A DNA stretch of 18,105 bases from Bacillota bacterium (GTDB taxonomy: Bacteria; Bacillota; Dehalobacteriia; UBA4068), in assembly GCA_017439615.1 (NCBI GenBank), contig JAFSIU010000055.1, positions 1-18,105 on the forward strand, given 5' to 3'. The translations under genes were made by a program, and so were the position numbers. Below the pieces are notes generated by a model. That model saw only the letters and a program-made list of their open reading frames with translations. It did not search any database and was not told the origin of the DNA. Shown one piece after another: positions 1-7,761 of this stretch. Each line of letters starts with the position of its first letter. Position 1 is the stretch's first letter.

Positions 1-210
1 GCCGATTCTACGAATGTAGAAATTAATTGGTTTGAAAAGAAGCAGCTTAAGAAAGCAGCCAAAACAGCCTCGGACAAAAAGCGTTTGAAGGGGGTTAGGG
101 GGTTGCAAGGGGGCCTAAGGGGTTCGCAATCCCCCCTGGCCCCCTGCAAAAACATATACAAAATTGATTCTTTTGTAAAAATAACTGCAGAAACAGAACT
201 AAAGTCATAA
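1..210 (+). CDS. C-terminal end of an unidentified upstream protein (partial, uncertain)
   Basis: The first plus-strand frame is open from the window edge to a TAA at 208-210, giving 69 residues with no start inside the window. The first 27 or so residues are charged and lysine-rich (WFEKKQLKKAAK is visible), which would suit a protein tail. The rest is a translation of the G-rich element at 90-147 (RGLQGGLRGSQSPLAP) and looks like low-complexity run-on. I do not recognise the family. The true gene may have been extended when the G-rich element arrived in its 3' end. A terminator begins 7 bases after the stop, which fits a gene ending here. It could also be non-coding sequence that happens to stay open. 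Confidence 0.35.
   Translation, partial: ADSTNVEINWFEKKQLKKAAKTASDKKRLKGVRGLQGGLRGSQSPLAPCKNIYKIDSFVKITAETELKS
90..147 (+). repeat. G-rich element with four G-runs and a long imperfect hairpin
   Basis: Four G-runs (90-94, 98-102, 109-113, 119-122) are separated by 3, 6 and 5 bases, which meets the usual G-quadruplex pattern. GGGGGCC at 109-115 is also perfectly complementary to GGCCCCC at 138-144, with an inner GGGGTT facing AATCCCC, so the 3' half can fold as a stem. The base composition is sharply different from the AT-rich flanks. It may be a member of a dispersed intergenic repeat family, but only one copy is in this window. Confidence 0.55.
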
Positions 211-216
211 ACAAAT

Positions 217-248
217 AAACCCCACATCAAATTATTAATGTGGGGTTT
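217..248. terminator. Bidirectional intrinsic terminator
   Basis: An 11-bp perfect stem (AAACCCCACAT / ATGTGGGGTTT) with a 10-base loop lies 6 bases after the stop of the upstream plus-strand frame and 53 bases beyond the stop of minus-strand pepF. T-rich sequence follows on both strands (TTTGCTTT on plus, TTTATTTGTTT on minus), so it can serve both convergent transcripts. Confidence 0.75.
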
Positions 249-301
249 GCTTTATAATAACTGTTTTATGAACACCGACCATATTTTGCGGAATCTTTTT
301 A

Positions 302-2119
302 TTATTGTTTTTGCTGCAATTCCTTGAACATTTCCAGCTTTCTGGCAAATTCCTGCATTGCCTTATTGATGGGCTTGGGTGTTTCCATATCCACACCTGC
401 TAAACGCAGCAGGTCAAGAGGATCCATTGAACCACCGCCTGCGAGGAATTTCAGATAATTTTGTCTGGCCTGTTCACCTTTTTTTCCGCCCTGCAATATA
501 CCGGAGGCAAGTGCCTGAGCAGCGCAGAAGCCGGTAGCATATTTGTAGACATAGAAATCACGGTAAAAATGAGGTATCCTTGCCCATTCCAAAGCGATTT
601 CTTCATCCATATGCATATTCTTGCCGAAATAATCACGGTTGAGCTTGAAATAAATATCGGAAAGGCTTTGCGCAGTCAAAGGCTCGCCTTGTTCTGCTTT
701 TTCGTGAATTATCTTTTCAAATTCGGCAAACATTGTCTGACGGAAAACAGTTCCGCGGAATTCTTCGAGATAGCGGTTCAGAATGCTCATACGTTCTTTG
801 TCGGTTGTGGCATTTTCAAGCAGATATTCGCAAAGCAGAATTTCATTGACTGTGGAGGCGACCTCAGCCACGAAAATGCGGTAATAAGCATAGGTATAAG
901 GCTGATTCTTCCAGCTGTAATATGAATGCATGGAATGTCCAAGCTCATGAGCAAGGGTGAAAACACTGTTCAGGTCGGGCTGATGATTGAGCAGAACAAA
1001 TGGATGCGAGCCATAAATTCCTGTGGAGTGTGCACCTGAAGTCTTGCCCTTGTTTTCAAAAACATCCACCCAGCCAGCCTTCAAACCTGCTGTCAGGTCT
1101 GCAACATATTCTTCGCCCAGAGGCGCAAGGGCTTTTTTGACGATTTTTACTGCATCTTCATAGCTCAGATCCCATTCCACTTCGGGAACAAGCGGTGCAT
1201 AAATATCATAAAAATGCAGTTCATCGACCTGCAGAGCGTCTTTTCTCACTTCGAGATATTCAAAGAAAACAGGCAGATTTTGTCTGACCGCGCGTATCAG
1301 CTTTTCATAAACGCTGACAGAAATATTGTCATTATAAAGTGAAGCGAAGAGGGCGGAGGGATATTTATGCACTTTCGAGCTGAAAATCTCTCTTTGAACA
1401 GAGGTGTTCAGCATAGCAGCGATGGAATTGCGGTATTTACCGTATTGGGAATAAAGTGCTTCAAAGGCAGATTTACGCACATTTCTGTTGGGACTTTCCA
1501 TAAAGCGGATATAATTTCCATGTGAAAGCTGCTCCTGTTCGCCCTTTTCATTTGTTATGGTGGGGAATTGCAGATCAGCATTGTTGAAAAGTGAAAAGAT
1601 ATTATGCGCACCTTCTGCTATTTCACCCGTCATTGCAACGATGCGTTCCTCTTCGGCAGAAAGGGTATAAGGACGGAAACGCAAAATGTCCTGCAGCATA
1701 CGCAAATAAGGCTGCAGACAATCGGCTTTCATATATTCATCTATGAGCTCATTATCCAAAGCCAATAATTCGGGAGTGAAGAATGCCAGCTCGGTGCTTG
1801 CTCTTACTGCCAGCCCCTGAATTTTGCTCTTAAGGCTTTGTGCCTGGGCATCATTATTATCCTCATCCTGCTTCATCGAGGCATAAAGATAGAGTTTGTC
1901 AAGCAGCTTGCCGAGTTCTTCCTGATATTCAATACATTCAGCAAGCTTCTCAGCACTTTCTCCGAGCTTGCCCTGAAAATCCTTGGCTCTTGCCAACAGG
2001 TCGGTAAGCCTTTTGAAATCAGCCTCCCATTGATGGCGGTTGAGATAAACTGATTTGATATTCCATTTGTATTTGGTGGGGATATCTTTTCTAAGAGGGA
2101 TTGTTTTCTCCTTCATCAT
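302..2119 (-). CDS. pepF: Oligoendopeptidase F (M3 family zinc peptidase)
   Basis: This is a cytoplasmic zinc endopeptidase that cleaves oligopeptides of roughly 7-17 residues, by family knowledge. The sequence shows the gluzincin motif HELGH at about residues 391-395, followed by AEVAS with the third zinc ligand Glu near residue 419. An N-terminal helical region with the SxxFN-like spacing of M3B peptidases precedes it. The length of 605 aa is normal for PepF. I chose the ATG at 2119 because AAGGAG lies 6 bases upstream; an in-frame ATG at 2176 would add 19 lysine-rich residues without a clear SD. This start overlaps the end of the upstream membrane-protein gene by 29 bases, which implies translational coupling. 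It is the last gene of a pepV-membrane protein-pepF operon and ends before the terminator at 217-248. Confidence 0.93.
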   Translation of the reverse strand: MMKEKTIPLRKDIPTKYKWNIKSVYLNRHQWEADFKRLTDLLARAKDFQGKLGESAEKLAECIEYQEELGKLLDKLYLYASMKQDEDNNDAQAQSLKSKIQGLAVRASTELAFFTPELLALDNELIDEYMKADCLQPYLRMLQDILRFRPYTLSAEEERIVAMTGEIAEGAHNIFSLFNNADLQFPTITNEKGEQEQLSHGNYIRFMESPNRNVRKSAFEALYSQYGKYRNSIAAMLNTSVQREIFSSKVHKYPSALFASLYNDNISVSVYEKLIRAVRQNLPVFFEYLEVRKDALQVDELHFYDIYAPLVPEVEWDLSYEDAVKIVKKALAPLGEEYVADLTAGLKAGWVDVFENKGKTSGAHSTGIYGSHPFVLLNHQPDLNSVFTLAHELGHSMHSYYSWKNQPYTYAYYRIFVAEVASTVNEILLCEYLLENATTDKERMSILNRYLEEFRGTVFRQTMFAEFEKIIHEKAEQGEPLTAQSLSDIYFKLNRDYFGKNMHMDEEIALEWARIPHFYRDFYVYKYATGFCAAQALASGILQGGKKGEQARQNYLKFLAGGGSMDPLDLLRLAGVDMETPKPINKAMQEFARKLEMFKELQQKQ

Positions 2120-2714
2120 TATCTTCTCCTTCTGCAGCAGAATCTTCTGCATTGTTTTCTTCTGCGGACTCTTCAAATATGGATTGTTCTTCCATGGGTT
2201 CGATTACGATCTCAGCTGCAATCTCTTCTTTGTCATCTGTCAGCAGTTCATTGCGTTCGATAACCATTGTTTCTTCAAGATGATCTATATTATCATAAGC
2301 AAAAAGCTCCGACTTATACTCTGTATTTTCTTGTGATGAATATGTTTCGGCATCTGCTTCCATCGCATTTTGTTCATCAGAGGCTGCCTGCTGAAGCTGC
2401 TTGGCAATGATGATATCAAGCATATCGCCGCTTTCGGTGTCAATGCCATAGAGATTCTTTTCTTCTTTTGGAGCAAGGAAATCCTCATTTGTACCAAAGG
2501 CCTCATCAAGCTGATCTGCATCCATCATATCCATGATGCGCTGACGCTCTTCATCTGTTGTGGCAGCCTCGAGCATTTCTGCCATGATCTGATTCTTAAC
2601 CTTTTTATCTCTTTGTGCAGGGCTTTCTTCTTTATTGAGAAGAAGGATAGCGCCTACTATCATTAAAATACCTAAAATACCGATACCTGCAACAAAAATT
2701 ATTTGCATTTGCAT
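2091..2714 (-). CDS. Small single-pass membrane protein with acidic tail, function unknown
   Basis: The 207-aa protein begins with one strong hydrophobic segment (about residues 4-26, IIFVAGIGILGILMIVGAIL), followed by a short basic stretch and a long tail dominated by Glu, Asp, Ala and Ser. The tail has no Cys and ends in a run of E, D, N and G residues, so it is probably disordered. AGGTG sits 5 bases upstream of the ATG. The gene lies 17 bases after pepV and overlaps pepF by 29 bases, so all three are probably cotranscribed. The segment after the membrane anchor (residues about 40-70, AEMLEAATTDEERQRIMDMMD) looks helical. I do not recognise a named family. It could be a membrane tether or scaffold, but that is inference. 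Confidence 0.8.
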   Translation of the reverse strand: MQMQIIFVAGIGILGILMIVGAILLLNKEESPAQRDKKVKNQIMAEMLEAATTDEERQRIMDMMDADQLDEAFGTNEDFLAPKEEKNLYGIDTESGDMLDIIIAKQLQQAASDEQNAMEADAETYSSQENTEYKSELFAYDNIDHLEETMVIERNELLTDDKEEIAAEIVIEPMEEQSIFEESAEENNAEDSAAEGEDNDEGENNPS

Positions 2715-2731
2715 AAAAACACCTCTTCTGC

Positions 2732-4102
2732 TTATTTTGCCAATTCATAAATCGCCTGTGCATAAATGTGCAGCAATTTGAAAAAGCTTTCCACTTCCAG
2801 ATATTCATTGCTCATATGAGCGACCTCGGGCTGATCGGGGAAAACAGGCCCGAATGCTACAAAATTGCGGAAGGCGCGTGAATATGTGCCGCCGCCGATA
2901 GCGATCGGTTCTGCCGAGGAATCCATAATATCATTATATACGCTGTTGAGCGTTCTGACAAGCGGTGAATCTTTGCCCGCATCAAGCGGAGCCTTTTGTC
3001 CCAAAAGCTTATAGCCCCAATTATTGTTGAGGCATATCTCCTGCAATCTGCCTTCAATACGGTCAAAATTGTCAGTAACTGCATATCGCATATCAAAGGT
3101 CAGTTTTATACCATCTTCACAAAGCTCGATCATATTGGCAGCCACAGTCATATTGCCGCTGATCTCATCGCAATATCCCAGTCCTGCGTCGCTTCCGTCA
3201 AGACACTTACCGAATAAATTATATAATGTCTGCAGGCTTTTTTGCAAGTCTTGCTGCAAAGGCAATTCTGCCAGAATTCCAAGCATTGCAGAGATCGCAT
3301 TTTCGCCTTTGTGGGGGATGGAGGCATGTGCTGCCTTGCCTGCAGTTGTTATTATGAAGCAATTTTCTTCTTCATGAATTTTGACTTTTTCTGATTCCTG
3401 AAGAAAAACACCTGCTGTCAGATTTCTATCAAACCTTAAGGTGCAGCTCGCAGGCACGATATTCGATGCTTCGCCGCCCGCCAGATCGATTATTCTTTTT
3501 TCGTCATAAAGAGGTATGATGAATTCAAAATGTGCAATACCTTTTTCCGCAAACACAACAGGGAAGTCTCCGTCAGGTGAGAAACCGCAAGCGGGGGCAG
3601 GCTCATGCTGCTTATAATATTCCACACAGCGAAAATCTGTTTCTTCATCCGTGCCGCAGATGAGGCGGATATTTTTAGATAACGGCAAGCCGCTTTCCTT
3701 GACAGCTTTCATGGCAAAAAGCGCGGCAATGAGCGGTCCCTTGTCATCAACTGCTCCACGGGCAAAGATTTTTCCATCACGGATTTCGGGAGAAAAGGGT
3801 GGAGTCTGCCACTCGCCGTCCGGCGGTACCACATCCAGATGGCAAAGCAGACCGACTGTTTCGCTGTCTTCATTTGCTTTTAAATCGATAATGCCTGCAT
3901 AGCCGTCAAGATTATGGCAGACAAAGCCTAAGTCTTCACCTAAATTCAAAGTGAAATCCAATGCTCTTGCTATCTCTTTGCCAAAAGGTGCATTCTCTTC
4001 GGCAGGTGCATTAATTGACGGTATGGCCAAAAGCTCTTGCAAGGCAGCAAGAGCAGCTTGTTGTTCTTTTTCGGTTTTTTGCAGCCAAAAAGATTTATCC
4101 AT
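2732..4102 (-). CDS. pepV: PepV/Sapep-type M20 dipeptidase
   Basis: This is a di-zinc aminoacyl dipeptidase of the M20A family that releases amino acids from dipeptides in the cytoplasm. The catalytic set is visible: H88 and D90 in CHLDVVPP, D119 in ARGAVDDKGP, the Glu pair E153-E154 in GTDEE, D177 in FSPDGDFP and H429 in AHMSNEY. These positions match, nearly residue for residue, what I recall for lactobacillal PepV; 456 aa is close to the usual 465-470. The ATG at 4102 has AGGTAA just upstream. It heads the operon with the acidic membrane protein and pepF, so the locus likely degrades imported oligopeptides in two steps. The 169-base gap to the divergent phosphoesterase gene must hold its promoter, but I see no convincing hexamers there. 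Confidence 0.93.
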   Translation of the reverse strand: MDKSFWLQKTEKEQQAALAALQELLAIPSINAPAEENAPFGKEIARALDFTLNLGEDLGFVCHNLDGYAGIIDLKANEDSETVGLLCHLDVVPPDGEWQTPPFSPEIRDGKIFARGAVDDKGPLIAALFAMKAVKESGLPLSKNIRLICGTDEETDFRCVEYYKQHEPAPACGFSPDGDFPVVFAEKGIAHFEFIIPLYDEKRIIDLAGGEASNIVPASCTLRFDRNLTAGVFLQESEKVKIHEEENCFIITTAGKAAHASIPHKGENAISAMLGILAELPLQQDLQKSLQTLYNLFGKCLDGSDAGLGYCDEISGNMTVAANMIELCEDGIKLTFDMRYAVTDNFDRIEGRLQEICLNNNWGYKLLGQKAPLDAGKDSPLVRTLNSVYNDIMDSSAEPIAIGGGTYSRAFRNFVAFGPVFPDQPEVAHMSNEYLEVESFFKLLHIYAQAIYELAK

Positions 4103-4271
4103 AATTTACCTCGGTTTTCATACTTTTTCAAAACTTGATAAAACTATATATTCTATATCAAAAACGAATTTCCCCTTTTATCAACGTAAATTCTTAAAAA
4201 AATGCAAAGGTTTTTTGCCGTGAAGAGAGAAATATTCACTATTCTCTGCAATGATATCACAAGAGGTGGAT

Positions 4272-5129
4272 ATGAAAAAGATATTGAACAAACAAGGCAT
4301 TGTCCTGCTTGCTTTGCTTTTGATATATGCATTGTGCTGGTATTTCTTTTGGCAGTCAAATGCTCTGCAGATAACAAAACACAGCTATTATTCCTCAGAG
4401 CTGCCTGCAGAATTCAAGGATTTCAAAATTGTGCATATCTCCGATCTGCATAATACTGCTTTTGGTCATGAGCAAAGCCGCTTGCTCAAGGCTGTTGCAA
4501 AAGAAAGTCCGGATATCATTATTATAACAGGTGATATCATAGATCGTCGCCGCTATGAGCAATCTGTTGCTATGGATTTTATCGAAGGAGCTGTTCTAAT
4601 CGCTCCTGTCTATTTGTGCAGCGGCAATCATGAGGCATGGAGTGGCAGGTGGCAGGAGCTTTCTGCTGCATTGCGTGATGCGGGAGTGATGATCGCAGAT
4701 GAACGCTGCTTCAGCATAGAAAGAAACGGTGAGCATATTCTGCTGGCAGGTCTTTCAGACCCTGCTTTTGACTATGCTGAGAATTCCGAGTGCAAGCTTT
4801 CTGCAGAGTCTGCCGAATTCTTGCAAGCTTTTCCGCAGGAGGAGTTTATTCTGCTGCTTGCGCACCGTCCCGAATATTTTGAGCAGTATTCCGCTTTTGA
4901 TATTGAGCTTGTTTTCAGCGGGCATGCTCACGGAGGACAGGTGCTTCTGCCTTTTGTCGGTGCGCTTTTTGCTCCCGGACAGGGCATTTTGCCGCAATAT
5001 ACAGCAGGAGAATATGAGCAAAACGGCACCACACTTTTTGTCAGCAGGGGATTGGGCAACAGCATTTTTCCGCTCCGTATCGGCAATCGCCCGCATATCA
5101 TTTCGCTGACTCTTATGAATGAAAAATGA
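4272..5129 (+). CDS. Membrane-anchored calcineurin-like metallophosphoesterase (YaeI/YkuE type)
   Basis: This 285-aa protein has a short basic start, one hydrophobic segment (about residues 9-28) and then a complete calcineurin-like phosphoesterase domain. Metal ligands are visible as DLH (D58, H60), GDIIDRR (D88), GNHE (N119, H120), AHRP (H198) and GHAHGGQ (H218, H220). Relatives of the YaeI/YkuE group act on lipid-linked or envelope phosphoesters such as UDP-diacylglucosamine-like substrates; the exact substrate here is unknown. The ATG at 4272 is preferred because AGAGGTGG lies 2-9 bases before it, while the ATG 21 bases upstream has no SD. The catalytic domain is probably outside or at the membrane face. 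It is transcribed divergently from pepV; the next gene starts 81 bases downstream. Confidence 0.9.
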   Translation: MKKILNKQGIVLLALLLIYALCWYFFWQSNALQITKHSYYSSELPAEFKDFKIVHISDLHNTAFGHEQSRLLKAVAKESPDIIIITGDIIDRRRYEQSVAMDFIEGAVLIAPVYLCSGNHEAWSGRWQELSAALRDAGVMIADERCFSIERNGEHILLAGLSDPAFDYAENSECKLSAESAEFLQAFPQEEFILLLAHRPEYFEQYSAFDIELVFSGHAHGGQVLLPFVGALFAPGQGILPQYTAGEYEQNGTTLFVSRGLGNSIFPLRIGNRPHIISLTLMNEK

Positions 5130-5161
5130 AAATTTGTTGAAAAATATAGCCAAAAACTGCA

Positions 5162-5170
5162 TGGTATATT
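5162..5170 (+). promoter_or_regulatory. Possible extended -10 promoter for the HAD-luxS pair
   Basis: TGGTATATT is an extended -10 element (TGn followed by TATATT), and an overlapping TATAAT starts at 5170. No good -35 lies at the right distance, since the nearest TTGAAA at 5137 would need a 22-base spacer. The gap holds no terminator, so readthrough from the phosphoesterase gene is also possible. Confidence 0.35.
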
Positions 5171-5210
5171 ATAATTAGGTCTGTAAAATTCATTGCATTA
5201 GGGAGGAAAA

Positions 5211-5873
5211 ATGACTGCTTTATTATTTGATTTGGACGGAACAATTGCCGATTCTGTTCCCGTTATCATAGAAACAGCTATTAAAACCTGCAAAAAATTT
5301 GATGTGGATATCACCGAAAAAGATATCGCCGAGCTGATCGGCATTCCACTTCTGAAACAGGGAGAAAAATTTCTGGGTGCAGAACGCGCGCAGGAATATT
5401 ATGACGCCTATCAGGACACCTTTTTGCATTTGCAGGAGGATTGCATTCAGCCCTTTGAGGGAATGCGCGAGCTGCTCGCATCCTGCAAGCGTCTTGGCGC
5501 CAAGGTAGGAATAGTTACCTCCAAAGGACAGGAGGGAACAGCATTTTCGCTCAAATGTCTGAAAATAGATGAATATATTGATGCTGTCGTGCATGCTCAT
5601 TCCGAAGCAGGACACAAGCCTGATGCGGGACCTGCTTTGAAGGCATTGGAAATGATGGATGAAAAGGCGCAGAACAGTATGCTGATCGGCGATAGTGTTT
5701 TTGATATCCGCTGCGGCAAAAATGCCGGTGCACTTACCTGCGCGGTGCTCTGGGGATCGGGAGAACGTGATGAGCTTTTATCCGAACATCCTGATTATGC
5801 TGCAGAAACTGTTGCAGAATTGAAAAATATTCTTACCAAGTATTTATTTGTGCAGAAATCAAAAGAAGCATAA
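5211..5873 (+). CDS. HAD-superfamily hydrolase, phosphoglycolate phosphatase-like
   Basis: The 220-aa protein carries the four HAD motifs: FDLDGT with nucleophile D7 and acid/base D9, VTSK at about 102-105, the lysine in GHKPD (K136), and GDSVFD with D161 and D165. The helical cap between residues about 15 and 85 is the C1 type found in Gph, PpaX and beta-phosphoglucomutases. The substrate cannot be told from sequence; a phosphoglycolate, pyrophosphate or sugar-phosphate phosphatase would all fit. GGGAGG lies 5 bases before the ATG. It ends only 14 bases before luxS, so the two are probably cotranscribed. Confidence 0.88.
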   Translation: MTALLFDLDGTIADSVPVIIETAIKTCKKFDVDITEKDIAELIGIPLLKQGEKFLGAERAQEYYDAYQDTFLHLQEDCIQPFEGMRELLASCKRLGAKVGIVTSKGQEGTAFSLKCLKIDEYIDAVVHAHSEAGHKPDAGPALKALEMMDEKAQNSMLIGDSVFDIRCGKNAGALTCAVLWGSGERDELLSEHPDYAAETVAELKNILTKYLFVQKSKEA

Positions 5874-5887
5874 TTGAAGGGGGCATA

Positions 5888-6343
5888 ATGATGAAAAAAA
5901 TAGCAAGCTTTGAGGTCGATCATAACAAATTGCAGAAGGGTATGTATATCTCACGCATTGACGGAGATATCGTTACATACGATATCCGTATGTATGTCCC
6001 CAATGGCGGAGTCTATATGTCCAATGCCGCCGCACACAGCTTTGAACATCTTTTTGCTACCTTGGCACGCAATTCACAATTTGAAAAGAATATTGTTTAT
6101 GTAGGTCCCATGGGCTGCCGCACAGGCTTTTATCTGGTAGTACGCGATATGCAGCACAAGGACGCCCTTGCTCTTATGCAGGATGTTTTACATAATATTG
6201 CCCTTTGGGAAGGTGCTATCCCCGGTGTCAGCAAGATTGACTGCGGAAACTATCGCAGTCATTCTTTGGCAGGAGCAAAGCAAATGGCTGCCGATATGGA
6301 ACAGGTGCTTTCCGAGTGGACAGAAGAAAAAATGTATTATTGA
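5888..6343 (+). CDS. luxS: S-ribosylhomocysteine lyase (autoinducer-2 synthesis)
   Basis: LuxS cleaves S-ribosylhomocysteine to homocysteine and the autoinducer-2 precursor DPD, recycling the adenosylmethionine by-product and feeding AI-2 signalling. The Fe/Zn ligands H50 and H54 lie in HSFEH, with C119 in KIDCGNYRSHSL. The catalytic E53 and C77 (in PMGCRTGFY) are present, so the enzyme should be active. The length of 151 aa is normal. GAAGGGGG lies 5-12 bases before the ATG; a second ATG follows immediately and could be used instead. The nucleosidase Pfs that makes its substrate is not in this window. It is the second gene of a pair with the HAD hydrolase and is followed by a palindromic hairpin. 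Confidence 0.97.
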   Translation: MMKKIASFEVDHNKLQKGMYISRIDGDIVTYDIRMYVPNGGVYMSNAAAHSFEHLFATLARNSQFEKNIVYVGPMGCRTGFYLVVRDMQHKDALALMQDVLHNIALWEGAIPGVSKIDCGNYRSHSLAGAKQMAADMEQVLSEWTEEKMYY

Positions 6344-6345
6344 TC

Positions 6346-6381
6346 AACATAGCCTCCCATATGGGAGGTTTCGCTATTGTT
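6346..6381 (+). terminator. Palindromic hairpin after luxS, weak terminator candidate
   Basis: CCTCCCATATGGGAGG (6353-6368) is a perfect 16-bp palindrome starting 9 bases after the luxS stop. Outer arms AACATAGC and GCTATTGTT can add to it with a bulge. Only TTT follows the stem, so it lacks a classical U-tract; it may slow decay of the luxS mRNA instead of, or as well as, ending transcription. Confidence 0.5.
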
Positions 6382-6467
6382 ATGCTGAAACTGCAGAACA
6401 ATAAAAAAGGATTCTGTGCAGAAAAAGAGAATATGAAAAGAGAATTTGGTGAAAAATGATTATAAAA

Positions 6468-6506
6468 TGACAAAATATTGTCAAATAATAGATAAACATA
6501 TTTGAC
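6468..6506. promoter_or_regulatory. Overlapping inverted repeats, candidate operator of the TPR gene
   Basis: TGACAA-AATA-TTGTCA (6468-6483) is followed by a second inverted pair, GTCAAATA (6480-6487) and TATTTGAC (6499-6506), with an 11-base spacer. The right arm overlaps the -35 hexamer TTGACC of the TPR promoter. A protein binding these half-sites would block polymerase. No known operator consensus matches clearly. Confidence 0.4.
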
Positions 6507-6530
6507 CAAATGGTTTTTTTGGAGTATACT
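6502..6530 (+). promoter_or_regulatory. Housekeeping-type promoter of the TPR gene
   Basis: TTGACC (6502-6507), a spacer of exactly 17 bases, then TATACT (6525-6530). Five of six bases match the sigma-A consensus in each hexamer. The start codon of the TPR gene lies about 40 bases downstream. Confidence 0.75.
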
Positions 6531-6572
6531 AATAGATGTTGCTTTTATTAATTATAGAAAGAGGGTTAAAAA

Positions 6573-7547
6573 ATGACTTTTGAAAAGAATCCCAAAGATG
6601 CTGCACTTGTTGAGCTTTATGGTGAAGCGCTCAGAATGTGTAATGATGATCGCGATGTCGCTGCCATTATGCAGGGCATTGAAAAACTTGATGAAGTTTT
6701 GAAAGCAGAGCCTGACTTTATTCATGGCTATTACAAACGCGCACTTGCACTGATGACTGTTGGTCGTATGCTTGAAGCTTTGGCAGATTTCAATAAGGTT
6801 ATCGAAGCCGGTTTGGATGAAGCCGATGCTTATTACAATGCGTCTGTCATTTGTCATTTGCAGGGCAATATTGCTGAGGCAAAGAAATATGTTGAATATG
6901 TTATAGAACATTATCCCAACAACAAACAGGCTGTTGCTGATTATGGCAATCTGCTTTATGAAGAACAGAATTTCGAAGAAGCTGTTGTATACTTCAAAAA
7001 GGCTATTGAGCTTGATGTTCAGGATTTCGCAGTATTCCTGCGTATGGGTGCATATCATATTGACAAAAATGAGGAAGAACAGGCTATCGAATTCCTTACC
7101 AAAGCAAAAATTGCCAACCCCACCAACCATCTCGTTTATTATTACAGAGGCAATTGCTATTATGCACAGGAAAAATATGCAGAAGCACTCGATGATTATG
7201 ACAAGGCTGCATTCCTGAATCCTAATTTCCCCGAGGTTTATTACAAAATGGGCTGTGTCTATTATGAGATCGGCGACTATGACAAGGCTCTTGACAATTT
7301 CTCTTTGATGACTTCCATTCTTCCCGATTCCGAAGTCGGTTATTTCCACATTGCACTCGTTGCATTGGAAAAAGAAGATTTCGATATGGCAATCGAGCAG
7401 CTTGAAAAATCTATTGAGATCTATGATCAGGATCCCAATGCCTATTTCTTGCTTGCTCAGGCTTATGCCGGCAAGGGTGAAGAAGAAAAGGCTGCCGAAG
7501 CTTTGGCAAAGGCTGAAGAACTTGGTTTTGAAGCTCCTGTTGAATAG
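6573..7547 (+). CDS. Tetratricopeptide repeat protein
   Basis: The 324-aa protein is built almost entirely of tandem TPR helix pairs. Typical signatures are visible in succession: YYKRALALMTVGRMLEALAD, AYYNASVICHLQGNIAEA, YYYRGNCYYAQEKYAEALDD, VYYKMGCVYYEIGDYDKALD and AYFLLAQAYAGKGEEEKAAE, for roughly eight repeats. There is no signal peptide or membrane segment, so it is cytosolic. TPR arrays bind protein partners; no catalytic domain is attached and the partner is unknown. AGAGGG lies upstream of the ATG at a normal distance. It is a single-gene unit with its own promoter and a strong terminator, so it is not tied to a neighbour by operon structure. Confidence 0.9.
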   Translation: MTFEKNPKDAALVELYGEALRMCNDDRDVAAIMQGIEKLDEVLKAEPDFIHGYYKRALALMTVGRMLEALADFNKVIEAGLDEADAYYNASVICHLQGNIAEAKKYVEYVIEHYPNNKQAVADYGNLLYEEQNFEEAVVYFKKAIELDVQDFAVFLRMGAYHIDKNEEEQAIEFLTKAKIANPTNHLVYYYRGNCYYAQEKYAEALDDYDKAAFLNPNFPEVYYKMGCVYYEIGDYDKALDNFSLMTSILPDSEVGYFHIALVALEKEDFDMAIEQLEKSIEIYDQDPNAYFLLAQAYAGKGEEEKAAEALAKAEELGFEAPVE

Positions 7548-7560
7548 TTTCAGATATATC

Positions 7561-7594
7561 AAAAAGCAGAGACTTGAAAAGTCTCTGCTTTTTT
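7561..7594 (+). terminator. Intrinsic terminator of the TPR gene
   Basis: A 15-bp perfect stem (AAAAAGCAGAGACTT with its complement) closed by a GAA loop ends in six Ts, starting 14 bases after the stop codon. Confidence 0.93.
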
Positions 7595-7692
7595 GTATGT
7601 CAATCTGATTTGCGGCTGTTTTTTTGATTGAGCGCTGTTATGAATAAGTGAATTTCAAATTACGGCGGTTTGAATGAGCTTTTCATAAAAGA

Positions 7693-7721
7693 AAAGGCAT
7701 AGCATTTTTTGCTATGCCTTT
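7693..7721 (-). terminator. Intrinsic terminator of corA
   Basis: An 11-bp perfect stem (AAAGGCATAGC / GCTATGCCTTT) with a 7-base loop lies 40 bases beyond the corA stop. Read on the minus strand it runs into TTTTCTTTT, while the plus-strand side has no T-run beyond the stem. Confidence 0.85.
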
Positions 7722-7761
7722 GAATATTTTATAAAACGAGATAAAAATGAATGATTATGGC

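Noticed and set aside
461..925. 154-codon plus-strand frame opposite pepF
   Set aside because: Shadow of the conserved pepF gene; no SD and no recognisable domain.
4135..4161. TTGATA-N15-TATCAA inverted repeat between pepV and the phosphoesterase gene
   Set aside because: Arms are only 6 bp in very AT-rich sequence, do not extend, and no properly spaced -10 fits on either strand.
6552..7562. 336-codon open frame on the minus strand opposite the TPR gene
   Set aside because: It is an antisense shadow: Phe/Ile/Cys-rich composition, no SD, and complete overlap with a clear TPR protein that has its own promoter and terminator.
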